Assembly: GCA_945787125.1 (NCBI GenBank)
Contig: CALZHW010000006.1
Location: forward strand, 1 to 53,009
DNA: 53,009 nucleotides
Reading direction: 5' to 3'
Origin: an uncultured Ectothiorhodospiraceae bacterium
Lineage (GTDB): Bacteria > Pseudomonadota > Gammaproteobacteria > S012-40
Shown: positions 41,396-50,144 of the stretch, piece by piece
Position numbering within the stretch: position 1 is the stretch's first letter
How the letters are laid out: each line of letters opens with the position of its first letter
Notes under the pieces: model-generated
What the model was told of the DNA's origin: nothing
The model's input: only the letters and a program-made list of their open reading frames with translations
Database searches by the model: none
Program-made: the position numbers and the translations under genes

Positions 41396-42682
41396 ATGAA
41401 AGCATTAGTCGTCGGCGGTGGCGGAAGAGAACATGCACTCGCCTGGAAAATCGCCCAATCATCAAACATTGAGCACGTGTTCGTCGCACCGGGTAATACC
41501 GGCACGGCGCTTGAACCCAAAGTCAGCAATGTCAATATCGGGGTCGAAGAAATAGAAAAACTCGTTTTGTTTGCCACCGAAAATGATATTGCCTTAACCG
41601 TTATTGGCCCAGAGGTTCCTTTAGTCATCGGTGTGGTTGATGCATTTACAGCGGCTAATCTTGCGTGCTTCGGACCCAGTAAAAATGCAGCTCAACTGGA
41701 AGGCTCAAAAGCTTTCACGAAAGATTTCCTCGCACGGCACAACATTCCTACCGCAGCCTATGGTAACTTCACCAATATAGATGAAGCCACTGCATACATC
41801 AAAAAGATGGGGGCGCCCATCGTGGTCAAGGCCGATGGTTTAGCCGCCGGCAAAGGCGTCATACTCGCACAAACAGAACAAGAAGCCATTGCCGCGGTAA
41901 ACGATATGCTCGCCGGAAATGCCTTCGGTGACGCTGGACATCGAGTCGTTATTGAAGAATTTCTCGTTGGCGAGGAAGCCAGCTTTATTGTTATGGTGGA
42001 TGGCAAACACTGCCTGCCCTTTGCTACTTCGCAAGATCACAAAGCCCGAGACAATGGTGATACCGGACCTAATACCGGTGGCATGGGCGCATACTCTCCC
42101 GCACCCGTAGTCACCGCTGAAATACATCATCGCATCATGCAGCAAGTGATAAATCCTACGGTAGAAGGCATGGCCGCGGAAGGCAATGCTTACACAGGCT
42201 TTCTCTACGCGGGCTTAATGATTGCACCCGACGGCAGTATCAAGGTTTTGGAGTATAACTGCCGCTTTGGCGACCCTGAAACCCAACCAATAATGATGCG
42301 CTTGAAATCAGATTTAGCTGAATTATGTCTCGCTGCAATTGCCGGAAAACTCGATGAGACTCAAGCAGAGTGGGATAGTCGCAGTGCGCTAGGCGTCGTA
42401 TTAGCCGCAGGCGGATATCCGGACAGCTTTAACAAAGGCGATGTCATCAGCGGCTTACCCGAACATGACTCAGCATCACAAAAAGTTTTTCATGCGGGCA
42501 CGACGATTAAAGATGGAAAAGTTGTCACCAATGGCGGCCGGGTATTATGCGCCGTCGCTTTGGGAAATAATGTGACTGAAGCCCAGCAATCGGCTTATGA
42601 ACTAACCCGTCAGATTTCCTGGGATAATGTTTATTATCGTACCGATATCGGTCATCGCGCTATCACACGCGAGCAAGCTTAA
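41396..42682 (+). CDS. purD: Phosphoribosylamine-glycine ligase PurD
   Basis: GAR synthetase, the second step of purine synthesis; an ATP-grasp ligase of 428 aa. The N-terminal domain begins MKALVVGGGGREHALAWKIA. The ATP-grasp region has PIVVKADGLAAGKGVILAQ and GEEASFIVMVDGKHCLPFAT, then QDHKARDNGDTGPNTGGMGA, with VLEYNCRFGDPETQPIM at the metal site. ATG 41396 is preceded by AAAGGAA at the right distance; the frame is open from 41339 without homology. It is followed 5 bases later by tsaC, probably on the same transcript. Confidence 0.97.
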   Translation: MKALVVGGGGREHALAWKIAQSSNIEHVFVAPGNTGTALEPKVSNVNIGVEEIEKLVLFATENDIALTVIGPEVPLVIGVVDAFTAANLACFGPSKNAAQLEGSKAFTKDFLARHNIPTAAYGNFTNIDEATAYIKKMGAPIVVKADGLAAGKGVILAQTEQEAIAAVNDMLAGNAFGDAGHRVVIEEFLVGEEASFIVMVDGKHCLPFATSQDHKARDNGDTGPNTGGMGAYSPAPVVTAEIHHRIMQQVINPTVEGMAAEGNAYTGFLYAGLMIAPDGSIKVLEYNCRFGDPETQPIMMRLKSDLAELCLAAIAGKLDETQAEWDSRSALGVVLAAGGYPDSFNKGDVISGLPEHDSASQKVFHAGTTIKDGKVVTNGGRVLCAVALGNNVTEAQQSAYELTRQISWDNVYYRTDIGHRAITREQA

Positions 42683-42687
42683 TTTAA

Positions 42688-43263
42688 TTGATTACACGAT
42701 CATTGACTCTATTTAGCCTTAAAAAAGCCAGTAAAATACTTCATCAAGGCGGTATTATCGCCTATCCGACTGAAGCTGTTTTTGGTCTGGGCTGCGACCC
42801 ACTAAATGCCAACGCTGTGCATAAAGTATTAATACTTAAACAACGTTCAATATCAAAAGGATTGATACTGGTCGCTGCGGATTTTTCACAGCTCCGCCCC
42901 TTTCTGGCGCCCGTTAGCCCTCTGCTGTATGCTCGCATAATGCAACGCTGGCCGGGTCCGACCACTTGGTTGCTGCCCGCGAATAAAAAAGCACCTGGTT
43001 ATTTACGTGGAAATTCTAACTTACAAGCGGTTCGAGTCACAGCGCACCCAATTGTTAAACAACTTTGCGACAGCTTCGGTGGTGCTATTGTCTCCACCAG
43101 CGCCAACATCAGCAAACGACCCGCGGCGCGAAATGTGCTTTCAGTAAAACATTACTTTCATAACAAGGTTGATTTAATTATTAATGGTAAAACTGGCGAA
43201 CTAAATCAGCCCAGTGAAATCGTAAACGCTATGACTGGCCAGATTATTCGCCCTGGAGCATGA
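42688..43263 (+). CDS. tsaC: L-threonylcarbamoyladenylate synthase TsaC
   Basis: YrdC/Sua5-domain enzyme making threonylcarbamoyl-AMP for the t6A37 modification of ANN-decoding tRNAs. The protein is 191 aa, the length of TsaC rather than the longer Sua5. Motifs are GGIIAYPTEAVFGLGCDPLN, LKQRSISKGLILVAADFSQL, RWPGPTTWLLPA, LQAVRVTAHP and GGAIVSTSANISKRPAARN. The start is TTG 42688, 5 bases after purD, at the position where E. coli TsaC begins. Confidence 0.93.
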   Translation: MITRSLTLFSLKKASKILHQGGIIAYPTEAVFGLGCDPLNANAVHKVLILKQRSISKGLILVAADFSQLRPFLAPVSPLLYARIMQRWPGPTTWLLPANKKAPGYLRGNSNLQAVRVTAHPIVKQLCDSFGGAIVSTSANISKRPAARNVLSVKHYFHNKVDLIINGKTGELNQPSEIVNAMTGQIIRPGA

Positions 43264-43276
43264 CAGAGCAAGGATT

Positions 43277-43328
43277 GTTGGGCTCGCTATGGCTTTGCCC
43301 AACCTACAAAATCTAAATCCTGCAAGTG
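43277..43328. repeat. Hairpin and half of a family E element after tsaC
   Basis: GTTGGGC (43277-43283) and GCCCAAC (43297-43303) form a hairpin of the GTTGGG...CCCAACCTAC type found dispersed in many gammaproteobacterial genomes. It is followed by TAAATCCTGCAAGTG (43314-43328), one end of family E. It separates the tsaC stop from the tetrahaem cytochrome gene. Confidence 0.55.
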
Positions 43329-43364
43329 CTGGAAGGTAAACGAAAAACTAACAAGGTGATATTT

Positions 43365-44708
43365 ATGAGAATTAACCGCAGACTCTTCAATTATAAGCTT
43401 GGGTTGCTTCGGCTTTTTACAACGTTACTTTTTAGTCTGCTAATTAGCATTCAAGCCATGGCACATTCTGGCACGCATGCCATCACACTGGTTTATTCTG
43501 GCAATCTTGATGGCGAGCTTGAGCCTTGCGGCTGTAGTGAAGGTAGCGACAAAGGTGGCATCAAACGCTGGGTACAAAAAATTGATGAACTGAGGATCGA
43601 AGACCCCGACCTTTATCTAATATCCGCTGGCGGGCTTATTACCAGCGAAGTACCGCAAGACAAAGTCAAAGCGGAGTATATTCTCAAAGGACTGGAGCAT
43701 CTCGACTATGATGCCGTTGCCGTGCAATGGAAAGACCTAGCATATGGCACAGACTTCATTAGCCATAGCAAACTCCCTTTCGTACTCACGAATGGCATTA
43801 GTGGAGAGTTTCTCAAAAAAAGTCTCATCAATAAAAATCACGCCAAAATAAGCTTTTTCAATTGGCTAGATCCTGTTAGCGATCCTCAAATCGGCATGCA
43901 GGCACCACTTGCCAATACAGACACACTAAGCTTGAGCGAAGCGCTGCTTGCCGCCAAGAAAAATAAACAAACCACTCTGCTATCAACCACATTAAGCTTG
44001 ACAGAAGCACAAAAACAACTTCCACTAGAAAACGTAGACCTACTTATTATCAAAGCCAAATACGAACATTACGGCGATGTGCAGAGTGTCAACGACATGT
44101 TGGTTCTTACACCTGGCTCGCGGGGAATGCGGCTCGCTAAACTTAAGCTCGATATTAATAACGATGGCGATATTAAAAAATGGCAACAGACAGTGATCCC
44201 ACTACCGCCAGAAGTGAAAGATGCTGAGCGTATGTTGGCATGGTACGCCGATTACAATGCCAAAGTAAAAGCCGACTATGAAAAAAGTGTGGCAATCAGA
44301 AAAAATCATGCCTCAGGCAACAGTCAATTTGCTGGCGAGTTAGTCTGCGAAACCTGCCATAAAAAAGAACACGACAAGTGGTTTGACAGTCGCCACGCTG
44401 AAGCATTTTACGCCTTGCAAGATGTCAATAAAGCGTTTGATCCAGCTTGCATTAAATGCCACGTTGTCGGCTTTGAAACTGAAGGTGGTTTTATCGACCC
44501 CAGCATTACAGAAAGTTTAATGCACGTACAATGCGAAAATTGCCATGGTGCCGCTAAGGCGCATGCTGATTCAGGGGGGCAACAAAAAACCGCAAACACT
44601 GATTGGTCAGCAGAACAAATGTGCCAACAATGTCATGTGCAGAAACACAGCCCTGATTTTAAGTTTGACGATTATTGGTCAAAAATATCACATGGTAAAA
44701 AAGATTAA
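43365..44708 (+). CDS. Tetrahaem c-type cytochrome fused to a 5'-nucleotidase-like domain
   Basis: A 447-aa exported protein. ATG 43365 follows AAGGTGA by 5 bases and starts a signal peptide (LFTTLLFSLLISIQAMA). Residues about 35-290 resemble the metallophosphatase part of UshA-type 5'-nucleotidases (ITLVYSGNLDGELEPCGCSE, KGGIKRWVQKIDELR, LYLISAGGLITS), but metal ligands look incomplete. Residues about 320-447 carry four CxxCH haem sites: CETCH, CIKCH, CENCH and CQQCH, in a cytochrome c554-like arrangement. Such fusions occur in respiratory and methane- or sulphur-oxidising bacteria; the reaction is unknown. The last 4 bases overlap the convergent yqjG. Confidence 0.85.
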   Translation: MRINRRLFNYKLGLLRLFTTLLFSLLISIQAMAHSGTHAITLVYSGNLDGELEPCGCSEGSDKGGIKRWVQKIDELRIEDPDLYLISAGGLITSEVPQDKVKAEYILKGLEHLDYDAVAVQWKDLAYGTDFISHSKLPFVLTNGISGEFLKKSLINKNHAKISFFNWLDPVSDPQIGMQAPLANTDTLSLSEALLAAKKNKQTTLLSTTLSLTEAQKQLPLENVDLLIIKAKYEHYGDVQSVNDMLVLTPGSRGMRLAKLKLDINNDGDIKKWQQTVIPLPPEVKDAERMLAWYADYNAKVKADYEKSVAIRKNHASGNSQFAGELVCETCHKKEHDKWFDSRHAEAFYALQDVNKAFDPACIKCHVVGFETEGGFIDPSITESLMHVQCENCHGAAKAHADSGGQQKTANTDWSAEQMCQQCHVQKHSPDFKFDDYWSKISHGKKD

Positions 44709-45682
44709 CGCGCAAATCGGCTTCGGTCATGTACAGCCATTAAATCGTTCTCTGGGCCTTTTGCAACAATTCGATTGGGATTAATCGATTCATGACTCCA
44801 GTAGTAATGGGTTTTGATGTGATCCATATTAACCGTGTCTGCAATGCCAGGCATTTGATACAGCTCACGTAAGTAGTTTGAGAGATTCGGGTAATCAGCA
44901 ATGCGCCGTAGATTGCATTTGAAATGGCCGACATAAACAGGATCAAAGCGCAACAATGTCGGAAAGAGTCGCCAGTCAGCTTCTGTTATTTCTTCACCCA
45001 CCAAATAACATTGCTGAGATAAAATCTTTTCAATCTGATCCAATGCGGAAAACAATTGATCAAACGCTTTCTCATAAGCTTGTTGGGTGCGGGCAAACCC
45101 CGTTTTATACACACCATTATTGATGTTGTCGTATACCACTGCATTAATTTTTTCTATTTCCTGACGCATTCTCTCCGGGAAATAATCAACCTCAGTATCA
45201 CTGAATTGTGCAAACGCAGAATTCAACATGCGTATTATTTCTGACGATTCATTGTTAACGATAAGCTGCTGCTTTTTATCCCACAAGACAGGAACAGTGA
45301 CAATACCATTGTAATCTGGAGCGACTTTGTGATAAATCTCATAAAGGTATTTTGCCGCATATAAATCATCGCCTGTTGAATTTTTGTAGTTATCAAAGTC
45401 CCAACTTTTATCACCCATTTTGGGGTTGACCACAGAAAACGAAATCACTTCTTCCAGCTTTTTTAATTTCCTGAAAATCATTGTACGGTGCGCCCATGGG
45501 CAAGCATGAGAAATATATAAATGGTAACGACCTTTCTCAGCAGCAAAACCACTACTGCCCGTCGGACCAGCCGAACCATCTGCGGTCACCCAATTACGAA
45601 ACTGCGAATCCCAACGGACAAATTCACCTTTTTCTACGGGGAAGTCCAATTGGTTTTTAAGGTTTGCGTCGCCTGAAGACAT
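44705..45682 (-). CDS. yqjG: Glutathionyl-hydroquinone reductase (YqjG type)
   Basis: Xi-class glutathione transferase that reduces glutathionyl-hydroquinones. The protein is 325 aa. The catalytic Cys lies in YISHACPWAHRTMIFRKLK, and the N-terminal lead FVRWDSQFRNWV is typical of the class. Later blocks include VPVLWDKKQQLIVNNESSEI, VYKTGFARTQQAYEKAF and EADWRLFPTLLRFDPVYVGH FK. ATG 45682 is chosen because AAAGGAG lies 5 bases upstream; the frame opens 7 codons earlier. Its stop overlaps that of the convergent cytochrome gene by 4 bases. Confidence 0.92.
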   Translation of the reverse strand: MSSGDANLKNQLDFPVEKGEFVRWDSQFRNWVTADGSAGPTGSSGFAAEKGRYHLYISHACPWAHRTMIFRKLKKLEEVISFSVVNPKMGDKSWDFDNYKNSTGDDLYAAKYLYEIYHKVAPDYNGIVTVPVLWDKKQQLIVNNESSEIIRMLNSAFAQFSDTEVDYFPERMRQEIEKINAVVYDNINNGVYKTGFARTQQAYEKAFDQLFSALDQIEKILSQQCYLVGEEITEADWRLFPTLLRFDPVYVGHFKCNLRRIADYPNLSNYLRELYQMPGIADTVNMDHIKTHYYWSHESINPNRIVAKGPENDLMAVHDRSRFAR

Positions 45683-45776
45683 CATTACTCCTTTCATCGA
45701 CAATGTGAGGGCTTCTGTTCTGAGTTAATAAAGGTGCCGGCAAAAGCTGATCAATTAGATTAAGGCAGGTAAAGCA

Positions 45777-45800
45777 CTTAGGAACGTGCACGTTTCTAAG
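45777..45800. repeat. Self-joined family D ends (24-base palindrome)
   Basis: CTTAGGAACGTG directly abuts CACGTTTCTAAG, giving a 24-base palindrome with one mismatch. It is two family D ends joined without interior. It lies in the yqjG-yceI gap next to the yceI terminator hairpin. Confidence 0.65.
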
Positions 45801-45804
45801 TTAA

Positions 45805-45834
45805 CAAGCCAGCTGCATTTTAACAGCTGGCTTG
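45805..45834 (-). terminator. Hairpin terminator of yceI
   Basis: CAAGCCAGCTG (45805-45815) and CAGCTGGCTTG (45824-45834) form a perfect 11-bp stem with an 8-base loop, 11 bases beyond the minus-strand yceI stop at 45846. The following minus-strand bases TTAACTTAG are only weakly T-rich. Confidence 0.65.
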
Positions 45835-45845
45835 AACAAATCCGT

Positions 45846-46406
45846 TTAGCGGTTTGCTTCTAATTGCAAATTAAGCTTCACGTCATCACCGACGGCAGGC
45901 AAGCCAAACTGCATGCCAAACTCTGAACGTTTGAATGCTGTGATTGCATCAAAACCGCAGACTTCGTTAATTTTCGGGTTGAATGGGTGTTTGCCACAAT
46001 TAATACTGCTTACATCCAAAACGACAGACTTAGTCGTATTCAAAATTGTTAGATCGCCCGTTACTTTAGCGGTATCCCCATTGAACTCAACTGCAGTAGA
46101 TTTGAATTTTATCTCAGGGAACTCTACAGCATTAAAGAAGTCTGGTGAGCGCAAGTGATCGTCACGTTTTTTAAAACCAGTGAAAACTGAAGCAGCATCG
46201 ATTGTCACTTCAACTTTACCAGTGCCTGCTTTACGATCCATTTCCAGGCTGCCTTTAGTGCTGGTAAACATCCCATGCATGGTCGAGAAACCCAAGTGGC
46301 TAATAGTAAAGTTAGGATAAGTGTGCTGTGGATCGACGGTATACGATTCCGCATTTGCACCAAAAGCCAAACCGGTTAAACATGCTGCCAAGACTATTCG
46401 TTTCAT
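45846..46406 (-). CDS. yceI: YceI family periplasmic lipocalin-like protein
   Basis: A 186-aa secreted protein with signal peptide MKRIVLAACLTGLAFGANA. The mature YceI domain is a lipocalin-like barrel that binds amphiphilic or polyprenyl-type ligands. Blocks are YTVDPQHTYPNFTISHLGFS, TMHGMFTSTKGSLEMDRKAG, DDHLRSPDFFNAVEFPEIKF and ITAFKRSEFGMQFGLPAVGD. Length matches the family (about 190 aa). Start ATG 46406. It is followed by a hairpin terminator and lies 80 bases downstream of the CDGSH gene on the same strand, possibly as a separate transcript. Confidence 0.92.
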   Translation of the reverse strand: MKRIVLAACLTGLAFGANAESYTVDPQHTYPNFTISHLGFSTMHGMFTSTKGSLEMDRKAGTGKVEVTIDAASVFTGFKKRDDHLRSPDFFNAVEFPEIKFKSTAVEFNGDTAKVTGDLTILNTTKSVVLDVSSINCGKHPFNPKINEVCGFDAITAFKRSEFGMQFGLPAVGDDVKLNLQLEANR

Positions 46407-46485
46407 TTATTACTCCTTGTAAAATTCACTATCAAAACTCATTAAACTATCTATCTAAACTAACTATATAAATTTAAACCCTTGC

Positions 46486-46716
46486 TTACTGATTATGACT
46501 ACCATCACACCAAGGTTTGTTTGCGGATTTCCCGCAGCCACAGACAAAAATCGGGCCATCTTGATCAGGGGTATGGGCTAAAGGGGTGACCTCTGTCCCT
46601 TGATGACTACCATCACAATAAGGGGCATTATTGGTTTTACCGCACTGGCAAATGTAGACTGATTCGCCCGCTTTTAGTTCTTTTATGTGCGGAGCTCCTT
46701 TTTCATATAACGCCAT
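46486..46716 (-). CDS. Double CDGSH iron-sulfur domain protein
   Basis: A 76-aa protein with two CDGSH-type [2Fe-2S] binding sites: CQCGKTNNAPYCDGSH and CGCGKSANKPWCDGSH. Each has three Cys and one His in the mitoNEET spacing. The tandem arrangement is that of the small bacterial two-domain class. Such proteins are thought to serve in cluster or redox handling. ATG 46716 (MALYEKGAPHIKELKAGE) follows GGAG at 9 bases; the frame extends to 46770 without resemblance. Confidence 0.92.
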   Translation of the reverse strand: MALYEKGAPHIKELKAGESVYICQCGKTNNAPYCDGSHQGTEVTPLAHTPDQDGPIFVCGCGKSANKPWCDGSHNQ

Positions 46717-46918
46717 ACTGGTTTTCTCCTGTATTTGATAAACGATATTCACATCACGAGAATAAGACAACTCTCACACAGCAAACAATAATAATTAGTG
46801 ATAAACGATCGAAAAAATCGATTGTAAGCTCACTATTAAAGCCTTCCATAGTACACCAAAACAATGAAACTACGTTATAATTCGCCACAACCTCACAAGC
46901 CATCACGCCGGAGTAGTA

Positions 46919-47767
46919 ATGCGTTTAACAGCACAATCATTTCGCCAATGGGAAAATAAGAGCATCACCTTGCTCGGTATGTCAGGCGTTGGCAAGACAC
47001 GCCTTTCCAACATACTAATGAGTCGTGATTGGTTTCACTTTTCCGGGGACTATCGAATCGGTACTCGCTATCTGGATGAACCGATTTTGGATAACATCAA
47101 ATCTCAAATGATGCAGATCCCGTTTCTCAGAGATTTATTGAGAACTGATTCAATTTACATCAAAAACAATATTACTGTTCACAATCTAAACCCGGTCTCC
47201 AGCTTCCTGGGTAAGTTGGGCAATCCTAAACAAGGCGGGCTTGCCTTAAACGAGTTCAGTCGCCGCCAGGAGTTACACCGACTCGCCGAAATTGCCGCTA
47301 TGAAAGATGTGCCGGAGTTTATCCATAAAGCGCAAAATATTTACGGTTATAAACATTTCATCAACGATGCCGGTGGTAGCCTGTGCGAATTGGATGACCA
47401 TCAAGTCTATGAGCATTTATTTGAACACACATTGATTTTGTACATCAAAGCCAGTAAACAGGATGAAGAAGCGCTGATTCAACGCGCAAAAAACGACCCA
47501 AAGCCACTCTACTACCGTGATAGTTTTTTAGTCGAGCAACTTGCAATCTACCTGCAACAACTCAGTATTGAGTATGTAGCATTAATTGATCCTGATGAAT
47601 TTGTCCGCTGGATTTTTCCGCGGTTGTTTTACTCACGAATTCCCCGTTACGAAGCCATTGCCGAACAATATGGTTATACTGTTACAACAGAAGATGTAGC
47701 AAAAGTCACTGACGAAGCAAGCTTTCTTGAAATGATAGAAAGCGCAATAAAACACCAACATAACTAG
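46919..47767 (+). CDS. P-loop ATPase encoded next to metA
   Basis: A 282-aa cytosolic P-loop protein with Walker A GMSGVGKT (residues 20-27) at the start of a kinase-like core (SITLLGMSGVGKTRLSNIL). Further recognisable stretches are FHFSGDYRIGTRYLDEPILD, FINDAGGSLCELDDHQVYEH and a basic/aromatic C-terminal part (IFPRLFYSRIPRYEAIAEQY). I cannot name a characterised family; it is a conserved-looking nucleoside-kinase-like ATPase. It starts 8 bases before the metA homologue ends the gap (47767 to 47776), so the two are almost certainly co-transcribed, which suggests a link to methionine metabolism or its regulation. Confidence 0.75.
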   Translation: MRLTAQSFRQWENKSITLLGMSGVGKTRLSNILMSRDWFHFSGDYRIGTRYLDEPILDNIKSQMMQIPFLRDLLRTDSIYIKNNITVHNLNPVSSFLGKLGNPKQGGLALNEFSRRQELHRLAEIAAMKDVPEFIHKAQNIYGYKHFINDAGGSLCELDDHQVYEHLFEHTLILYIKASKQDEEALIQRAKNDPKPLYYRDSFLVEQLAIYLQQLSIEYVALIDPDEFVRWIFPRLFYSRIPRYEAIAEQYGYTVTTEDVAKVTDEASFLEMIESAIKHQHN

Positions 47768-47775
47768 GAAAAAAA

Positions 47776-48831
47776 ATGCCACTGGTTGCCCATTCCAACT
47801 TACCCACGTTTGACCGCCTGCGAGAGGAAGGCGAAACGATCATTGACGATGCCGCAGCGACTCATCAAGATATTCGTGAACTGCATATTGGCCTGTTAAA
47901 CATGATGCCGGACGCAGCACTAACGGCCACCGAGCGACAATTTTTTCGATTAGTTGGGGAAAGCAATCAGATTGCGCAATTTTACATGCACCCATTTACT
48001 TTGCCACAGTTGCCGCGCAGCCCAAAGGTTGCCGCACATATCCAACGCTATTACGAACCTTTTGAGCAGATAAAACAACAAGGCTTGGATGCACTGATCA
48101 TTACAGGTGCCAATGTTAGCCAAGCCAATCTGCAAAACGAGCTTTTCTGGCAACCACTGATCGAGGTCATTGACTGGGCATACGAAAACGTTCCCTCGAC
48201 GATTTGCTCATGCCTCGCAACCCATGCAGTGATGCAGTTTCGTTACCAACAAACCCGAACCCGTTTACCAGAGAAAAAATGGGGAGTTTTTCCGCATCGG
48301 GTCGTTGATCGTCATCATCCACTCGTTATTGGCGTAAACACATTATTTGATGTACCACACTCACGCTTCAATCAGATCACCCGTGCCCAATTTGAGTCTG
48401 CAGGCTTACAAGTTTTAGTTGAGTCAGATACCGCCGGTGTGCATCTGGCCGTCAGTGAAGATAAATTTCGGTTGATTTTTTTTCAGGGCCACCCTGAGTA
48501 CGATATGATCAGCTTACTCAAGGAATACAAGCGCGAAGTGGCTCGCTTTATTAAACAGGAATTGGAAGAATACCCAGCTTTTCCCAGTCACTATTTCAAC
48601 TTACAGACACAAGCGATTTTTGATGAGTACCGATTAAAAGTCCTGACTGGTGATAAAAAACTGCCTGAGTTCCCCGAAAAACTGGCGATCAATTACCTCA
48701 ACAATACCTGGCATGATACGGCTGAGGCAGTCATTAACAACTGGATTGGTAAAGTCTACCAGGTAACAAATAATGATCGCCGCAAGCTGTTTATGAGTGA
48801 GGTTGACCCACGTAACCCACTAGGGCTTTAA
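47776..48831 (+). CDS. metA: MetA-family homoserine O-acyltransferase
   Basis: Class-I glutamine-amidotransferase-like enzyme that acylates homoserine with succinyl- or acetyl-CoA to start methionine synthesis. The protein is 351 aa, about 40 longer than E. coli MetA. The catalytic residues align with constant spacing: Cys146 (ICSCLATHAVM), His239 and Glu241 (FQGHPEYDM); in E. coli these are 142, 235 and 237. The acyl-CoA specificity position (E. coli Gly111) is Ser115 here (ITGANVSQANL), so succinyl versus acetyl use cannot be predicted. It lies 8 bases after a P-loop ATPase gene and about 2.7 kb from metH. Confidence 0.85.
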   Translation: MPLVAHSNLPTFDRLREEGETIIDDAAATHQDIRELHIGLLNMMPDAALTATERQFFRLVGESNQIAQFYMHPFTLPQLPRSPKVAAHIQRYYEPFEQIKQQGLDALIITGANVSQANLQNELFWQPLIEVIDWAYENVPSTICSCLATHAVMQFRYQQTRTRLPEKKWGVFPHRVVDRHHPLVIGVNTLFDVPHSRFNQITRAQFESAGLQVLVESDTAGVHLAVSEDKFRLIFFQGHPEYDMISLLKEYKREVARFIKQELEEYPAFPSHYFNLQTQAIFDEYRLKVLTGDKKLPEFPEKLAINYLNNTWHDTAEAVINNWIGKVYQVTNNDRRKLFMSEVDPRNPLGL

Positions 48832-48850
48832 TCGTTAGGAAGGCCCATTG

Positions 48851-50122
48851 TCAAATAATCTTAACCAAATGGTAATTCTTTTTACCTTTGCGCAAGACAA
48901 TAAATTGACCATCAACACTGTCTTCAAGGCTGATTTTCTTCTCGATATCTGCACACTTAACATTGTTGATTGCAATCCCATTACCTTGAATGGCACGCCT
49001 TGCTTCGCCTTTGGATTTTACTAATTCAGTCTCGGCGAGCATATCGATTAATAATATACCTTCTTCAATCTGCTTCTTAGCAATTTCGTTAGAAGGCACA
49101 TCGGTAAAAATATCCCCAATGTCAGCGGCTGACATGCCCGCAATTTCACCACCAAATAAAACCCGCGAGGCGGCCTGCGCTTTCGCCAAGGCTGTCTCGT
49201 CATGCACGATGCAGGTCATCGCATTGGCCAGGGCTTTTTGCGCCTCACGTTGCTCAGGCTGCGCGTTAACTGCAGCTTCCAACGCGGCAATTTCTTGCTG
49301 ATTCAGCCAGGTGAAAAATTTTAAATACTGAATAACATCGCGATCATCGGTGTTTAACCAAAATTGGTAGAAGCGATAAGGCGAGGTTTTCTTAGGATCC
49401 AGCCAGATTGTGCCCGCTTCGGTTTTACCAAATTTTGTCCCATCTGATTTCATAATTAATGGAAATACCAAACCATGGGCTTTTTTACCCCGCATCCGGC
49501 GCACCAACTCCATACCCGTAGTAATATTACCCCACTGATCACTGCCACCCGCTTGCACCGTGCATCCATGCTGATCAAATAAATGCAGAAAGTCATAACC
49601 TTGTAACAGCATATAACTAAATTCAGTGTAAGAAATCCCGTCTTCTCGTTCGATCCGGGATTTCACTGACTCTTTGGCTATCATGAAATTTACCGTGAAA
49701 TGTTTACCAATGTCGCGCAAAAATTCCATCATCGTGATAGACATTAACCAGTCAGCATTATTGAGCAACTTAGCCGGGCTCATTTGATCATCGAAATCCA
49801 GAAACCTCGCCAGTTGGCCTTTAATCGCCTCAACATTCGCATCGACCTGCTCTTTGCTTAGGAGTTGACGCTCATGCAGCTTGCCGCTAGGATCACCAAT
49901 CATACCGGTACCGCCGCCTGCCATAGCAATCGCCGTATGCCCAAAACGCTGCAATCTCGCCAAACTCATTATCGGCACCAGACTGCCCACGTGTAAACTA
50001 TCACCCGTGGGATCAAATCCAATGTAGACCGTCAGCTTTTCCTGACTGGCAAGCTCTTTCAAGCCTTCGGTGGCATCATATAACAGACCACGCCATTGTA
50101 ACTCTTCGATAATATTGCTCAT
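48851..50122 (-). CDS. tyrS: Tyrosyl-tRNA synthetase
   Basis: Class-I aminoacyl-tRNA synthetase charging tRNA-Tyr, 423 aa. The HIGH-type motif is [14 protein letters not shown], and the KMSKS-type motif is [11 protein letters not shown], the form of the TyrS (type 1) enzyme. The tRNA-Tyr core motif [16 protein letters not shown] is present. The C-terminal S4 RNA-binding domain spans about residues 355-420 ([19 protein letters not shown]). ATG 50122 ([20 protein letters not shown]) is preferred; the frame runs back to 50167 into the acyltransferase gene. It is downstream of the acyltransferase on the same strand. Confidence 0.96.
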   Translation of the reverse strand: MSNIIEELQWRGLLYDATEGLKELASQEKLTVYIGFDPTGDSLHVGSLVPIMSLARLQRFGHTAIAMAGGGTGMIGDPSGKLHERQLLSKEQVDANVEAIKGQLARFLDFDDQMSPAKLLNNADWLMSITMMEFLRDIGKHFTVNFMIAKESVKSRIEREDGISYTEFSYMLLQGYDFLHLFDQHGCTVQAGGSDQWGNITTGMELVRRMRGKKAHGLVFPLIMKSDGTKFGKTEAGTIWLDPKKTSPYRFYQFWLNTDDRDVIQYLKFFTWLNQQEIAALEAAVNAQPEQREAQKALANAMTCIVHDETALAKAQAASRVLFGGEIAGMSAADIGDIFTDVPSNEIAKKQIEEGILLIDMLAETELVKSKGEARRAIQGNGIAINNVKCADIEKKISLEDSVDGQFIVLRKGKKNYHLVKII

Positions 50123-50144
50123 GTATTGTGATCCACATCCGTTC

